Of a stretch of 64,000 bases of DNA, positions 35,401 through 58,739 are shown piece after piece. The DNA is from Megamerina dolium (taxonomy: Eukaryota > Arthropoda > Insecta > Diptera > Megamerinidae), in NCBI GenBank assembly GCA_963854835.1, contig OY978527.1, positions 27,059,029-27,123,028 of the forward strand, given 5' to 3'. A program made the position numbers and the translations under genes. The notes beneath the pieces were generated by a model, which worked only from the letters and a program-made list of their open reading frames with translations, searched no databases and was not told where the DNA came from. Numbering within the stretch: position 1 is the stretch's first letter; each line of letters opens with the position of its first letter.

Positions 35401-38090
35401 GTTGTGAATTAAAATAGAATACTTTATATAAAGTGAAAAGCTATGACAAATTCATAAGGAATCGATGCTTTTTTAATGGGGGTAAAAATCTATGTAATTA
35501 TTTGAGTTTACTTTTTTTTTATAGTCGTACAGTAAATTAATGCGACATACAATATTATTTCATAATACTTTAGTATTATTGTATTAAAACAATGTGTTTC
35601 TAGAACACCAGAATCCTTGGTCAGTGCTCTTATTTACATATGAGCGAATATTAAAGACTATATTTCGTTATTCTGAAAACATCATGACAATAAACAAAAA
35701 TATAAATTTCTGTTTTAAATTCGACAAACATTCACCACAAAGATGGCAAACTGCCGAATACAAGCTGATGAGTGAAAGTATAAATTCACTAACACCTTTT
35801 GCGTGATAACTTTGCTATTTATTGAAGTAATAATGCTTTCAAAATGTCAAAATATTCATCAATGTGTCCAGCTTGAAACTTCACTCATATAATAATAGAT
35901 GGCACCATTGTGAAACTCTACTAAGGCGCACTACTTCCAAAAAACCTTTGAAACACAATGTATATGTAAGTTAAAAGATTAAAAACAAAAGATATTAATT
36001 TACTAAACACTGGATAGGTGAATTAGGATAATTTAATATGGTATGGGTTCGTTAAATAAATACACAATAATAAATATATAAATATATTAATTAATAAGTA
36101 TATAGTAAAATATATTAAGTATATATTAGTAGGTATATATGTATAAATATGTGTATTTAGCCAAGTTATTATAATCATCAGAATAATAATAAATATTTAA
36201 ATGTAGGCATTTTTATTCATCATGTGTGATGTGAGCTATGTATATAGAATTATTATGTATTATATTTTTTTGTGGATGTGATGGCGCATATAATATAACA
36301 CGATGAGACAGACATACAGAATTCCAAAAACCATATATAGGCATATAGGCCAATAGGCCTTATCCTAATATATAATTAATCCTTTAGACAAATTTTTACT
36401 TATACCTTGAGCTATATATTATCTGAAGCGTTTTAGTCACCTTCAGACGATATTTTCCTACTCTTGGGCAATATATTGTCTAAAGGAAGCATTGTGAAAT
36501 TTTCAAACGTTAAAAAAAATGTTTGCACCTTGAAAAATCGGACTAAAATTATTTCAAGTAAGAAGACTCCATGTCCGTAAAGTATATGAGTAAAACTTGA
36601 AAAATTAGACAGAAAATGCACCATTTTTCAGGAAAGGTCCTCCATTTTTCTGTCTCGCCGTGTAAAATTAATTGAAATAAATCATTTTCGTGAGGAAAGA
36701 ATATATGTGTACGATATATCCAATAGTAGTAATAATAATAATAATAAAACATATATTTTTTTCTTTTACTAATAATCTCCATTTTTTACATAGAGTTGCA
36801 TAATAAATATTATTTAATTAGTTTAAAATATTTCTTTATAATTAAAATAAATATTTACTTAAATATTTGTTCACATAATATCATATAGTACATACATTTG
36901 CAGTGTAGTAAGACGAGAGAGTGAGAGAAAGATGGATAGATAGAAAGTCACAAAAAAAAAATGAATGCAAGTGTATTACTTATCTCTTTGTTTGTTTGTT
37001 TCTTGGTTTCATTATATTGTTTAATAAGTTCAAAATTAAATTTGTATATACTTTATATATTATTATGTATGTATATATGTATAAGTATATATGTATGTAT
37101 GTATGAATAAGTAAGTATATAATCATATTAAGTACATTTATATACGATTTTGCGCTATATGATGTGCTGTAGTTGTTGGATTTTGTATTCTATTATTATT
37201 ATTATTATTATTAGTAGTATTATTCATTTACTCCACTCACATTTAAAGATGCTGTGTGTCTACTTTCAGTCAATTGATTATTTGTCAATGAGCTGATTGC
37301 TGTTTTGATGCTCTTTCACACAAAATCTTTCAATTACATTCTACAAAATCTCTCTCTCTTACTGCTTTCAATACTATTATCAGTTTTTTTTTATTATTAT
37401 TATTGTATATTTATTTTGTTTTGTTTTTTACATCATTTTGACTAACAATTGGTTTTTTATTATTTATATTGTATTTAAGAAAAAGCAGAAGAAGATAAAG
37501 AAGAAAGAATAAACAAAAATCAAATACATACTACATGTTGAGAGTTCAAATGTTTCAAGCTATTTTAAAATTATAGTTAATTTTGCTAATTATTAATACA
37601 AGTACATATATATATATATGTATATGAATAATGAATATAGTAGTAATATATTAATAAGTTAAAAATTTATAATAATCATAAATTTCTTTGCATATTCTGA
37701 ATACTTCCTCACTGGGGTATGTGTCTGTGCTACACTGGCGCTACTGTTTGCTCGCTATCATACCTTTCTATGGGTACTCTTGTATATCGTATCGTATTGT
37801 GGTGGTGGTGGTGGTTGTAGTAGCCAACTATGCATTACATGTACAGTTGCAATAATTCTTGATGTTGCTTAATGTTTGTTTTGTGTTTATTATTGTATTT
37901 TTGGTTTTTTGTTTTTTTTTTTTTTTGTATATCTTTTTAGCTTTTATTTTATTTAATTTTTTGCAAAATTATTAAACTCAATTTAAAACAAACAAACAAA
38001 GATGAAAAACAACAAGAATCAATCGTACACATCATACTAATATGTAGTTTAATAATAGTAGTAGTAGAGTTGTTGTTGTTGTTGTTGTTT
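32450..38090 (-). other. AT-rich region downstream of fne, possible long 3'UTR
   Basis: No coding exon or clear transposon is visible. The sequence is very AT-rich with ATT/TAA and TATG repeats (for example 37191-37213 and 36725-36748). In the fne sense, U-rich tracts and several AATAAA motifs occur. ELAV-family genes in flies carry very long neuronal 3'UTRs, so part of this may be transcribed; the sequence alone cannot fix the end. Confidence 0.35.
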
Positions 38091-48100
<10,010 letters not shown>

Positions 48101-48269
48101 AAATAAGTTTGAAATATCCATCTGTTAATTGAAAGCTTACCTTACAAGCATAGCGCCACCATTGAAATTTTTTTACACTCTACAAAAAACAGGCAGAACA
48201 GTCTCTTTATCACAACGTTGACATCTGATGGCCGATTTATACTTAGGGACATAAGTACTGTTACTGTTA

Positions 48270-48870
48270 AAATTAAAAACAATAAATGTAGACCAATTTC
48301 TTCACATCATTAATAGTACGAATCAAAGTTGTCTTAAGAGAATCAATGTTGGAGTATCTTTTGCAACAAACTATGTCCTCTACAACTGTCCACAATTTTA
48401 ATCCAGTGGACTACCAGAGGGCCACTCTTTAAAGGAAATGAATGCTGCTAAATTGTTTTTGAGTCAAGTCGTTTAAGCAGCCTTGGCGTTGATTACCCTT
48501 TTGGACCCGTAGATCCAGTTCAGTTCATTCTTTAGATGACCGTGCATACTCCCAATCATTTTGCTTGTTAAATTTTTCCTGCACTGTGAAAATTGTTTCA
48601 TCGGTAAACAAGATTTTTCTGTACAAGTTATCAGCGAGCTTTATTATCATAAAATACGTTTGCAATGTTCCATCCTTCTTTTCAGCTGCAGTCAACAAAG
48701 GTCTTTTTACGAGAAGTTCATCTTCCGGACCATGATTTTCTGGTTTCGGAGGGGTCTCTTCTAAATTTTTGATTTGACAGCTTTGATGACTTGCGCTGTT
48801 CGAAATGTACGTGTATGGCCGACCGCACAGTTCGTTGTTATAGACTACTATAAGAGCACTAGGATCTCAC
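48270..48870 (-). pseudogene. Tc1/mariner-like transposase relic (internally deleted)
   Basis: On the minus strand, in order: a VIKAV-SKIRRDPS-NQKIMVRE-like HTH linker, KILFTDETIFTVQEKFNKQN (D1 block, about 48544-48630), then the C-terminal VEDIVCCKRYSNIDSLKTTL. Several stops occur and the second catalytic block is missing. Confidence 0.7.
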
Positions 48871-49539
48871 ATCCCGACATTAGAGCCCACGATTGACTAC
48901 ACAGCTGTTTGAGCAGCATAACCAGCACCCAATATCGGTCCAAGTGTCAATTACATTTCAAGGAATTTCTGGTTTCGACTATCTATCCAGAAAATAATCG
49001 TGTTAATAGATTGAAATTAAGCAATTTCGCTGTCGTCTGAACATAGTATTAGACGAAATAGTATACTTGTGCGTTCCCAAGTGCGATTAGTGCGATTAGT
49101 CAATACGTATCGGTAGGTAACGGACCAGCTGTTCCAAGTTATTTCATACAAAAGCCATAAGAGCGTAACGTTGGAATCTGGTGAAATTAGTTTTTGAACG
49201 GAGCATATGAGAGTCATTCCCTTTTCGATCTATCATATTTCTATTTTATACTAAACCTACAAGTCTCTTTCCTACCTATATAGCATATGGACTGAGCTAT
49301 GCGTGTTGACTTATCGCGCTCCGTTTTTTACATTACTTTACTTTACTTTCTGTTACCAACGTGTTGACTAATCGGACTATAACTCTTCGCCTTTGTTATC
49401 ATGTGTTAAAACCACCAATAATACTGTTGCTAAAACTTTGCCTGCCCTCTCGCACTGCAAATAATAACGCCAATAATAATACTCATATCGCTCTCTTAAT
49501 TTAGCTGGTTATTCAACAGAATGATCTCGCTGCATCGAT

Positions 49540-50080
49540 CGTAAGCGTGATGTTATGGGTGCTAATAATTCGTCTGATTGCGCTCTCATTGCTAATGGTG
49601 CTGTTGCCAGCGATCAATCTCACACAAATGATGTTGTTGCTATACCTAAAAATAGTGCTATTGGTCATTCGTCTGATTGGACTACAGTTAATGCAAATCT
49701 TAAATATCAAAATATTCGCTCAACTATAATGGGTTCTAATTTGAAACCTGGTCTCGATGTTGCTTGAATGTCTTCAGCTTTCATCGTTTTTCCCATCCGT
49801 CAATGCCGAAGATATAATATTAGTTTATGTTGCTCAACAGTCTGGTATTGAACCTCAACACTTTTCGTGCTATAAATTGTTAAAGAAAGATGTTTGAATT
49901 GATTCTATTAAACGAATCAATTTTTCACATGGAATATCTTCGTGATTATATTGTATATTAAATTGTTGAATCCTAAATTATGGCCAGAGAATATCAAAGT
50001 ACGCCTTTTCAAGTTTTTTTCAAAAGCCGGCAGATTATATGATAAATTCATAACCAATGCCGTAACAACTCTACCTAGTC
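49540..50080 (+). pseudogene. ORF1-like coding remnant, transposon-derived (tentative)
   Basis: An ORF from 49555 (MGANNSSDCALIANGAV...) ends at 49767, but the sense continues in a shifted frame with HRFFPSVNAEDIILVYVAQQ, GIEPQHFSCYKLLKKDV, INFSHGIS and LNPKLWPENIKVR, interrupted by stops. This C-terminal pattern resembles a domain seen in ORF1 proteins of insect retroelements; the element type is not certain. Confidence 0.4.
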
Positions 50081-50099
50081 TTTATTTTTTAGCAAACAA

Positions 50100-52400
50100 T
50101 CTAGACTAGTAGATGGAATATTGTAGTCTTTATTAATCTTAAGTTAATCTGAACATCAGACTCATTCAAAATGTCTTTTTTTTACAGTTTTTTTTTTTAA
50201 GCTTAACTACTTTATGTACCTAATCCCTATAAATTAATTTACAGACGGACATGTCCTTTGAAACCTATCAATTCAATACGTACATATATATTTATAATAC
50301 TGATGAAATGCCAAAAGTTTTATTCCACTTGATCGAAATTTAATTAAAAATTCTTCAAATGAAAACAAATGCAAAAAATAAATACTATGGAATCTCTTAC
50401 GCATTACATCCTCTCAATTTAATCTGCAAAAAAAGGCACACAAATACTACATAACAATGAAAATCACCTACAATGACAATGCCAACAATAACAACGATGA
50501 AATCAACCAACTCATTCATATATAAATAAGCGCTTTCAAGTGAAAACTGAAACAGAAAAAAACGTAACAAATAAGGGCACAATCATACGAATATCATATA
50601 TGTTCATTCATTATATGCGTGTATGTGTGTGAAGGGTACTCTCATTTAGGTATTTACAAGTTGTGTAATAAGAACTTTTGAAGCCATTCATATTACACAT
50701 ATGCTCAGGATTTAGTTGGAGAGAGAAAAATAATACATGAATGGAATGAAATGATATGAAAGTAATAAAAACTTGCTCACTTTGCGAAAAACAGGATAAT
50801 CTCATTCTCTATCTCCAATATACAGCGTTGCTTTAATTCCTCTGTGATGATTAATGAATATTACCCTTGGGGCATATTTTATAAAAGAGTTCACAATAGA
50901 AATATTTTCAATTTTTTGGGGGGCAAATATATTTGTCGTATTCCATCATTTTTGTATTTTTATTTTGTTTTGAGAATAGGATTATAATTTTTAATTAAAA
51001 GCTCTATTGTATAATATAGGTATAAATGCATGGATAAAATGTTTGACCAGATTTGTGTAAGGTCGATCTGGGCCATCGGGAAAATTATGTTCACATTTTC
51101 GTAAACTTCCATAGCAGACTCGAAGATTTTACAATAATTTTAGATGACTTAAATTTAAACTTAATACTCTCGTTAATACAAAATTCATTTCGTGCTTCAA
51201 TTGGTTTCAGTTTTAACAAAATTTGTACTTGATTACTGTTTCAAAAAACTGTCAAGATTGCATAAGATGTTGTTTAAATGTTTTTAGTATATATTTTCAT
51301 ACAATCAATTATTCTTTCTTGTAAATCTTAAGATATATTTCGCTTCAACGTGGCTTCAACGGTGCTTTCCCGGTGACTTCATCACCGAAAATGTGTACCT
51401 AGAAATGTTTAGGAGTGATACATACATTGAAAAATATTGAATTAAAATACTCTGCTCAAGGCTAAGTATATATTTGACACCCCTCCTGTCGCATATGATG
51501 ACTATTTTTACTTAAATTTCAAATGTTTCAAACCCTTCTTTGTTGTTTTTGCAATTGATATGGTTGGTAAATCTTATTTTCCATTGCAATAAATTTCACA
51601 TTTAATATGATTATTAAAATGTTAGTTATTCACGCAGTTAGCTATTAAATGTTATTCAACTGAGATATCAGTGGTTCAATGGCTCATCCCTTATGTGTTG
51701 CATTGGAAGACGCTATTCTCTATTCTAACTATGTATGTGTCACATTGACAATTTATAGCATTGATGTTCTTTGAGATTAATCGAAAAAAAGAAATTCCTT
51801 CTTCTCGTATTTACTTTTTGCTTATTTGACGATTTTAGGGTGTTTATTTTTTTTTTTTTGTGTTTGTTACAGTTTGAAAATTAAAATGATTAAATTTTGT
51901 AAAATGGGGTGCGCATATATTAATTTTAACTCAAGTTCTTCGTTCTCAGAACATTGGCGACCGCTGACATTAGTAATTCTAAAAATATGCTCATTTGTCT
52001 GGGATAAGTAACTGTCAAATCTCATTCTATAAGCAAACTGCTATCAAGCCTTTGAATCATTTCGCTAAAATTTTGAAACCATATTTATGTGGTTGCACGA
52101 AATAACTTCCATCCTGCAGCTCCCAAGCTGAATGAAGTTTTTATTCTCAAACCTCAAATGATAACGATTGATTCAAACTACCATGAGGAAGCATTACGGA
52201 AACCTTATGGAAGCAAACACATTTTAACATTCTGGAAGTGCAAACTGTTACTGCGAACTGTTTCTGTGAACTAACCAAAATGAATAACTAACTAAATGTA
52301 TGAATAGCAAGGCGTATAATATTCTAACAAAACAACATCACACAATATTGTGATGTTGAGGTCATAATGCAAAGATCTGAGGTTAAAGGAAATATTATTA
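50100..52400. other. No recognised features
   Basis: AT-rich DNA with scattered short ORFs of no recognisable family and no clear splice or repeat structure. Confidence 0.5.
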
Positions 52401-52429
52401 CTGCCTTTCAAGCGAAACTATACGGCTTG

Positions 52430-52910
52430 ACCATTTGAACCTCATATATGAATACCAACACCAAAGGATAGCAATCTTGACATCCTTCAAAGCATTCAAA
52501 TCTCAATATAGGAATTCAAAACTGGTGTTGGATTGTCTTAACAACCAATGTATTCAGCTGTGGGTTCTTTGGGTACGGGGATATATTGGATTTGAAGGGA
52601 ATGAATTGACAAATAATAGTAGTCGGAGGAAGGGAGCATTGTTCACAAAAAAAAGAATCAGAAAGACAGAGCAAATTGTCAGGTTTGTCCCATTCATATA
52701 GGAAATGTGTCATCACTCAGCACGTAGAAAAATGTTTTTCGGGGAATTTTTAATACCCAATGATCTCTTGAAATCCAGTATGGTAGGATCTACATATATT
52801 AAACTTGAATGTTGGATTGGATGTTGGACTGAAAGACATATTCTAAATTCAAGACGGGTGCTTAATATAGTCATTAGTTTACAGTCATTAAACCTTTATA
52901 AAAATGCAAT
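52430..52910 (+). pseudogene. LINE RNase H fragment
   Basis: The frame from 52435 reads ILTSFKAFKSQYRNSKLVLD then LWVLWVRGYIGFEGNELTNN, a decayed copy of the RNase H block (S-LV-DC, WVPGHSGIEGNELAD) of R1/Jockey-type LINEs. The ends are undefined. Confidence 0.6.
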
Positions 52911-54699
52911 ATTTTAAAAAAGATATGGACACAGAAATGAAAATATCACAAAATTGGAGTACTACAAATTTGCTGCTCACTGAAGCAATCGCATAGAGCA
53001 GAGTCAACGATAGTGGGATAGCTTAACCTATCAAAAGGAATATCTATAAAACACCGTGTACTACCTCGAGGGGATCTAAAGCTGCGCACAATCTTTCTTA
53101 CCGGTTATGGAGGGCATCGATAACCGAAGATTATACGAAATGGTCAGGGTCTTGCCAGACAATATTTACTGGACTTAGAATAGGGAAATAATGAGGCTTA
53201 GCACAGTGCATTCAAAATAATAATAACAAAAAAAATGTATCAAATTGAACTTTCAGCTAGATTTCGTCCTTATTTACTTTCATATAAATATTATTTATGA
53301 GTGCAACTTTCTCTCTCCTCCAATTAGGTATATATAACATTACTAAATCGGTGGGTATTATAAACATGATTTATGCAATTTATTACATTATTACTACACA
53401 TACTTTGAAAATAGGAATTATATATGTATATTTAAATTTTACTTTATTTATACATTAATTCATTCATTATGCTTGACTGGCAGCAACACCACAAACACAA
53501 CTCGACGTTTTTACCTATGCAAACAAGTCAACAACTGTAAACACACATAGGTGTATATACACTGAAAAGGCGTAAAAAATGCACAACAAGCATTATGCGT
53601 ACATTGACCTCAGCGGCGTTGCTGCATCACCGTGTACATATCGTACATACATATATACAATATATTTAAGTATGCACCTTTTCTTTGTACCCTCGATCCT
53701 GCAACATAAATGACTTGGTATTAATAGTTCATACATACATACATATACATACTTAAATACCAACTCGTATAAGAATGATATATATGTATATGAACCATAC
53801 ACTCACAGCTAACTTATTACGTATATATAAGTAAGGAATACTTTAGTTACATGTCGATATGTATCCATTTATTTCGTGCACATTACGCCAAGGACCATAT
53901 TAAGGACGACAACAACGGCTGCGATAACGATAACGATGATTTTATCTAGTGTTTGACTATTTGATAAATTATACACACGAGAGTGTACATAGATGAGAAT
54001 ATCATTTTTATTATAGTTGTTGCTTCAACCCTTAATATGTTCGTATTATATTATAGGCAATCTAACTCATTGAACATTCCATATTGCTATACCTTGAGGA
54101 CATCCATGTACAAATCCATGCACATAATATATTGTATATAAATATATATACAATAATATAAGTACATTAAAGTGCAAAGTTGTCCAACGAAAAAATATTC
54201 GGAGCCAAATTATAGCAACAGCAACCACAACACTGACCGCAACCACTATGTAAAACAAGCTCAATATCTGCGAAACAGACTATGACTTGTAGTACTAGTT
54301 GTCAAAGACTATAGCTTTGAGCCTGTACTAAACCAGGGTAGCAGTGCGATGAGCACTATTTCTTGTGAAGCTCTTAATACCCTACTTGATTTGCTTCCTT
54401 TGAATCCCGAAATCTAAAACAAAGCGATAAAATCGACTTTCAAACTGAAAAATTATGGACACAGATACGGCGAAGCGATTACATGTAGGACACAGTCAGA
54501 TCAGTTGACACAGAGTACCATCAGCTAGCGAATAAGTGCAAGCTGTTTCTAATTCCAGTGAACGATCGGCGACCTCTATATGCGTCGCCTGTAGGTTTGA
54601 TATTATATTTCCGGAACATTAATAAGGCTGATAGATCTTGCTTAGGAAACTTACTAATATATTCTGTACTGACGCGACGACGATGAAACCAAGTACTCA

Positions 54700-54960
54700 T
54701 TCTCCAGTTATAGTAGTAGCATGTCGAGAGTCTTTTTAGCAGAAATCTTCGCCATACTCAGGGTAAAAGAAAAGTGGTGAGGCATTGTACTGAGGCATTT
54801 GTAGTGACAAACATACTGCACTCAAGGACCTTGTGTACCCTGTCAGTTCTACTAAGGTTATCAATGAGTGTAGAATGAAATTTAATTTAATAAATAATTT
54901 AACCCATATAAAATCTTATATGGGTTCCAAGACAGTCTGGCATGTTCTTCTAAAGTGTAG
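54700..54960 (+). pseudogene. Second LINE RNase H fragment
   Basis: HTALKDLVYPVSSTKVINEC resembles the SQAALKAL...SKLV-EC segment of LINE RNase H, and TVWHVLLKCR fits the later zinc-binding region. It is frameshifted. A 10-base-arm hairpin AACCCATATA/TATATGGGTT lies within it at 54901-54926. Confidence 0.45.
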
Positions 54961-56094
54961 GATGAAGATCAATAGTATTGCGAATCAGAATATCTTTGCC
55001 AATTAGGGTTCTGCTAATAGCCCTATGCATCCAAAATCAATTTTTAGATGTAATTCTGCTGGATTATTGCAAAAAATCAACGATTTTATGACTATCATTC
55101 ATAAAAGGTGATCTGTGGCTGTGTTCGAATTATACAGATTGCCGTAAAGCTTTGGGAATGAACCTGCCCGAAGGTTGGCATTATTTCTTCTTAAATTGAG
55201 AAGAAAGGATCTTAGGATACTATATTATGCTATTATATTATAGCATAGTCTAGTAAAAAACTTTATACTCTACTATTCTACAATATTATAGTATAGTATA
55301 GAATATAGTTTAGTACACTAAGATCCTTCTCCCTCAATTATAACTATAAAAAATACACAAAAACCTCAGTTGCGCTTGTGGCTAGTTTTACACAAACACG
55401 ACAAGACGCCATCGCTTGATTTATAAAAATATTTTTTACCTATTTCTATTATAAACCCATCGTGCCAAAGCCTTAATGGGAAAGAGCTAAAAGCGACGAT
55501 TATGCTTATGACTGGCCATCGCTCTGTGATGTTGTACCCTCACTGCTTACTTATTTTATATTAAAAATCATTTGCATTGACTTAGAGAAGTAGCAGTAAC
55601 ATATGTATGCATACTATACTATTAATGTATATTTGTATTCAAGCCTAAGGAAAATAAGCTCATTTCGAGTGCATTTGCATTGGATTTCAAAGTGGGCGTG
55701 TATGATAAGAGCTGAATGCCCTATAAAATATATAACATGTTGTTGTTTTAGTAAAGAAAAAAATAATCATTAAGAGGTTAAAACTTAAAATTTTTAATTT
55801 TACATAAGTATTGCACACAAACCAAACCAGATATATTCCACTCAAAAACTGACCCTTCTATAAACAGAGTTCTTTATAGTTTAGTTTTAATGTAATTTTG
55901 AATATGCATGTATATATATATATAATGAAAAGGGTCCTTATATATTTAATTAGTATTTGTACATTTATTGTAAATGAGATTTCCATTAAAGCCATAGGCT
56001 ATTGAAAGATTAAAGTTTTCAAAGCAGATGTTAAATGATGAAAAGTTACTTGCATATAGTAATTTGTTCAAATTCAAGAGAAGTATTACATATA

Positions 56095-57300
56095 CAGTGT
56101 ATCACTAAAGTGAGTATGCAGCGATATAAATAATTGGAATGATTAAAAAAATGGCTTAGAAATTGAAACAAAAACATAATAATTTATTTTTTCATTTATT
56201 TTATATGGGAACTTAAGAAAAATAATAAAAAGTAAAAATATTTCTAATTCATTACTGATTAATAACAATATAATAAACAAAATGTTTGGAATTCAGGTCA
56301 CAAAAGTAAGTATGCAGTTCACAAAAATCTGCACTATGATTGAATTTCTCAAGTCAGACTTATATTTAGTATTTTGTTGGATAGCCCTTGGCCTTTTTGA
56401 CTGATTTCAATCTTGATGGCATAGATGCGATAAGATTTTGGGTAACGGAACGTGGAATTTTATTCCACTACTCAATTAGTGCAGCTTTTAGGGTACATTT
56501 GCTTGTAATGCTATGACTTCTGATTTTTTTTTTTCGAGATAATCCCACAGATGTTCTTTTGGGTTAAGGTCAGGTGACTGGGGCGGAGTTTTTAATTGTT
56601 TTGGTGTGTTATACAAAAGCCATTCTCTTACAATATGGCTGTATGTTTAGGATCATTGTCCTGTTGGAATACAAATGATCCTGTTAGTCCCAATTTAGCT
56701 GCACTTTGATGTAAATATTTTTTTTTAAATGTTCAAATAAACCATCTTTTCCATTATTTCTTCGATAATCACCAGATTTCCAACACCTGATGCTGCAATA
56801 CAGCCCCATACCATAGCAGACCCACCACCATGTTTTACTGTGGCAGCCATATTTTTTGGATCGAGCTCAGTGATCACTTTTCTTCACACTTTTCGACATC
56901 CATCAGAGCCAAAAATATTATATTTACTTTCATCGGAAAAAATAACTGATTTCCAGAAATTTTCATCTTTATTTTCATACTCCCCTACTAAGTCGAACCG
57001 TTTTCTTCTATTGGTGCTGTTTACAAATGGCTTTTTGCGGATGTTACGGCCATGGTAACCAGAATTATACAGCACCCGACGAATGGTTTGCGGGTTACAG
57101 GTTTTTCCACTCTCGTTTTCAATTTCTTCCATTATGTTTGGAGCGCTCATATTGGGATTCACTTCTAATTTTCTTGTAATAATTCGTTTCTCCCTGTCAT
57201 TAAAGACAAATGTTTGAGCATTCCCTTTAGTAAACTTTTGACAGCAGAGGTGAGTTTCAGTTCAATAACTTTATATGTCCATACTCAAAATCTGAAATCA
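56095..57300 (-). mobile_element. Tc1-like transposon, one end missing
   Basis: The left terminus CAGTGTATCACTAAAGTGAG follows a TA. An AAAGTGAGTATGCAG direct repeat recurs as AAAGTAAGTATGCAG at 56303-56317, the IR-DR layout of some Tc1 elements. The transposase reads leftward: TCNPQTIRRVLYNSGYHGRN, FWKSVIFSDESKYNIFGSDG (D1), GGGSAMVWGCIAASGVG, CPTGQ, and SPDLNPKEHLWDYLEK (third acidic residue). Several stops and frameshifts. No matching right terminus was found. Confidence 0.85.
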
Positions 57301-57730
57301 TTATAAAAGACACATTTGCATGAGAAGTAGCCGTGGTTTAAATTCGTTTGCGTCCATTATCACCGTTATATTTACATATGAATAGCATTTAATAACATTC
57401 TTTTATAAAGGAGATCCCACAATTTACGTCAACATCGTCTAACATCGACCATATTTTCACACTTCGCCAAATCCTGGATAAAACCCAGAAGAACCAAATC
57501 GACACACACACCATCTATTTGTTGATTATAAAGCCGCTTTCGACAGTCCGGTAAGGGATTATCTCTACAAAACAATGTCTGAGTTCGGTATTCCTACGAA
57601 GCTCATTCGTCTTTGCAGAATGATATTGTAAAAATCCCGTTGTGCTGTGAAAATTTGGAAGGCCCTCCCCTCGCCGTTTAATACCGAACAAGGTGATTCG
57701 TATGATGCAACTTTTTCAATCTTATTATGT

Positions 57731-58040
57731 AGGTGCCGTAGCTCAGTGGTTAGTGTGTTCGCCTTCTGATCTGTAGGTCGTGGTTCAATCCCCGGCTGAT
57801 GCATAACAAATTTAATATCGATACGATTTTTCTTTCGAATGGTACCCACCTATCGGCAAGCAATTGGCAATTCTTCCGACAGTAACAACTTCTAAAGAAC
57901 TCTGTGACTCTGTTCGGAACCGGATAAAATAAGTAGGTCCCTTCTAATACTGGCTAAATTTAAGACGCACAACAGGAATGGAAGAGAAGCTCGGCCAATG
58001 AGCCCTTTGGGGCTTTAAGTGCCACATATTTATTTTTTTT
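57731..58040 (+). mobile_element. tRNA-derived SINE nested in an RTE-like LINE
   Basis: An intact A box and a GGTTCAATCCC B box are present, the body lacks part of the central region (the GACAAAGCTCAG section), and the tail is GCCACATATTTATTTTTTTT. The host LINE reads ATTATG before and TATGGAGAAA after, so a short (about 4-5 base) target duplication is likely. Confidence 0.88.
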
Positions 58041-58109
58041 TATGGAGAAAATGTTGTAACAGACAACGATTTCGAAATCACGAGTATGTATGTAAATCAG
58101 CTTGAGTTG

Positions 58110-58335
58110 TTGTTGTTCACATCGACCAGCTCCAGGAAGACAGCAGCCTCCAGGGGGTGCGTCCGCAGTGCAGAGGGGTCAAACTGGTAGGCCTTCTGGG
58201 GCAGGCGAAAACATGGCAGGTGTCGTGCGGGCCGTGTTGGCACCGCGGGCATCGGTCTGAAATTGTATCAGCCACCCGGTTCATGTAGCACTTTAGATAG
58301 ATGCTCCATCCAGATCTTAACTGCGCCAAAGTGGC
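58110..58335 (-). mobile_element. LINE ORF2 C-terminal zinc-finger fragment
   Basis: The minus strand encodes AQLRSGWSIYLKCYMNRVAD, CPRCQHGPHDTCHVFACP and RPTSLTPL, the C-terminal CCHC-type region common to R1/Jockey-like LINE proteins. It interrupts the RTE-like copy. Confidence 0.7.
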
Positions 58336-58739
58336 ACGAGCTTATGGAGAAAATAATACCAGCTGCTGATCTACGACATAATGGCACTATCTTCAACAAA
58401 AGTGTCATGCTGTTAGCGTATGTCAATGATATTCACATAATCGGCATGCACACGCGAGTAGTCAATGTAGCATTCTCAGAGTAGGAAAGAGAGTCGCGTC
58501 GAATTAGTCCTACGGTGAACAAGGGCAAGACGAAATACCTATTGTCAACAAAAGAAGAGTCCCGGAGTCTTGAACAGCACGTCACTGTTGATAACTACGC
58601 TATTGAAATTTTTTTTTTTCGAGGACCTTTGTCTATCTTGGAACCAGCATCAACACCATTAACAGAGCTGGCTGGCAAAGCATGCTAAATTCGGCCCAAA
58701 TCGATTTTCTGTTTTAATGGCCACATAATTAAGTAAGTA

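Larger units (their letters stand above)
57405..58735 (+). mobile_element. RTE-like LINE, decayed, with nested insertions
   Basis: It starts in the reverse transcriptase (IFTLRQILDKTQKNQIDTHH) and shares LFVDYKAAFDSPVRDYLYKT with the copy at 1892. It is split by a SINE at 57731-58040 and by a foreign LINE fragment at about 58110-58335. It resumes with a changed catalytic motif (YVNDIHIIG in place of YADDIDIIG), then a large deletion removes most of the C terminus. It ends GGCCACATAATTAAGTAAG. Confidence 0.8.
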
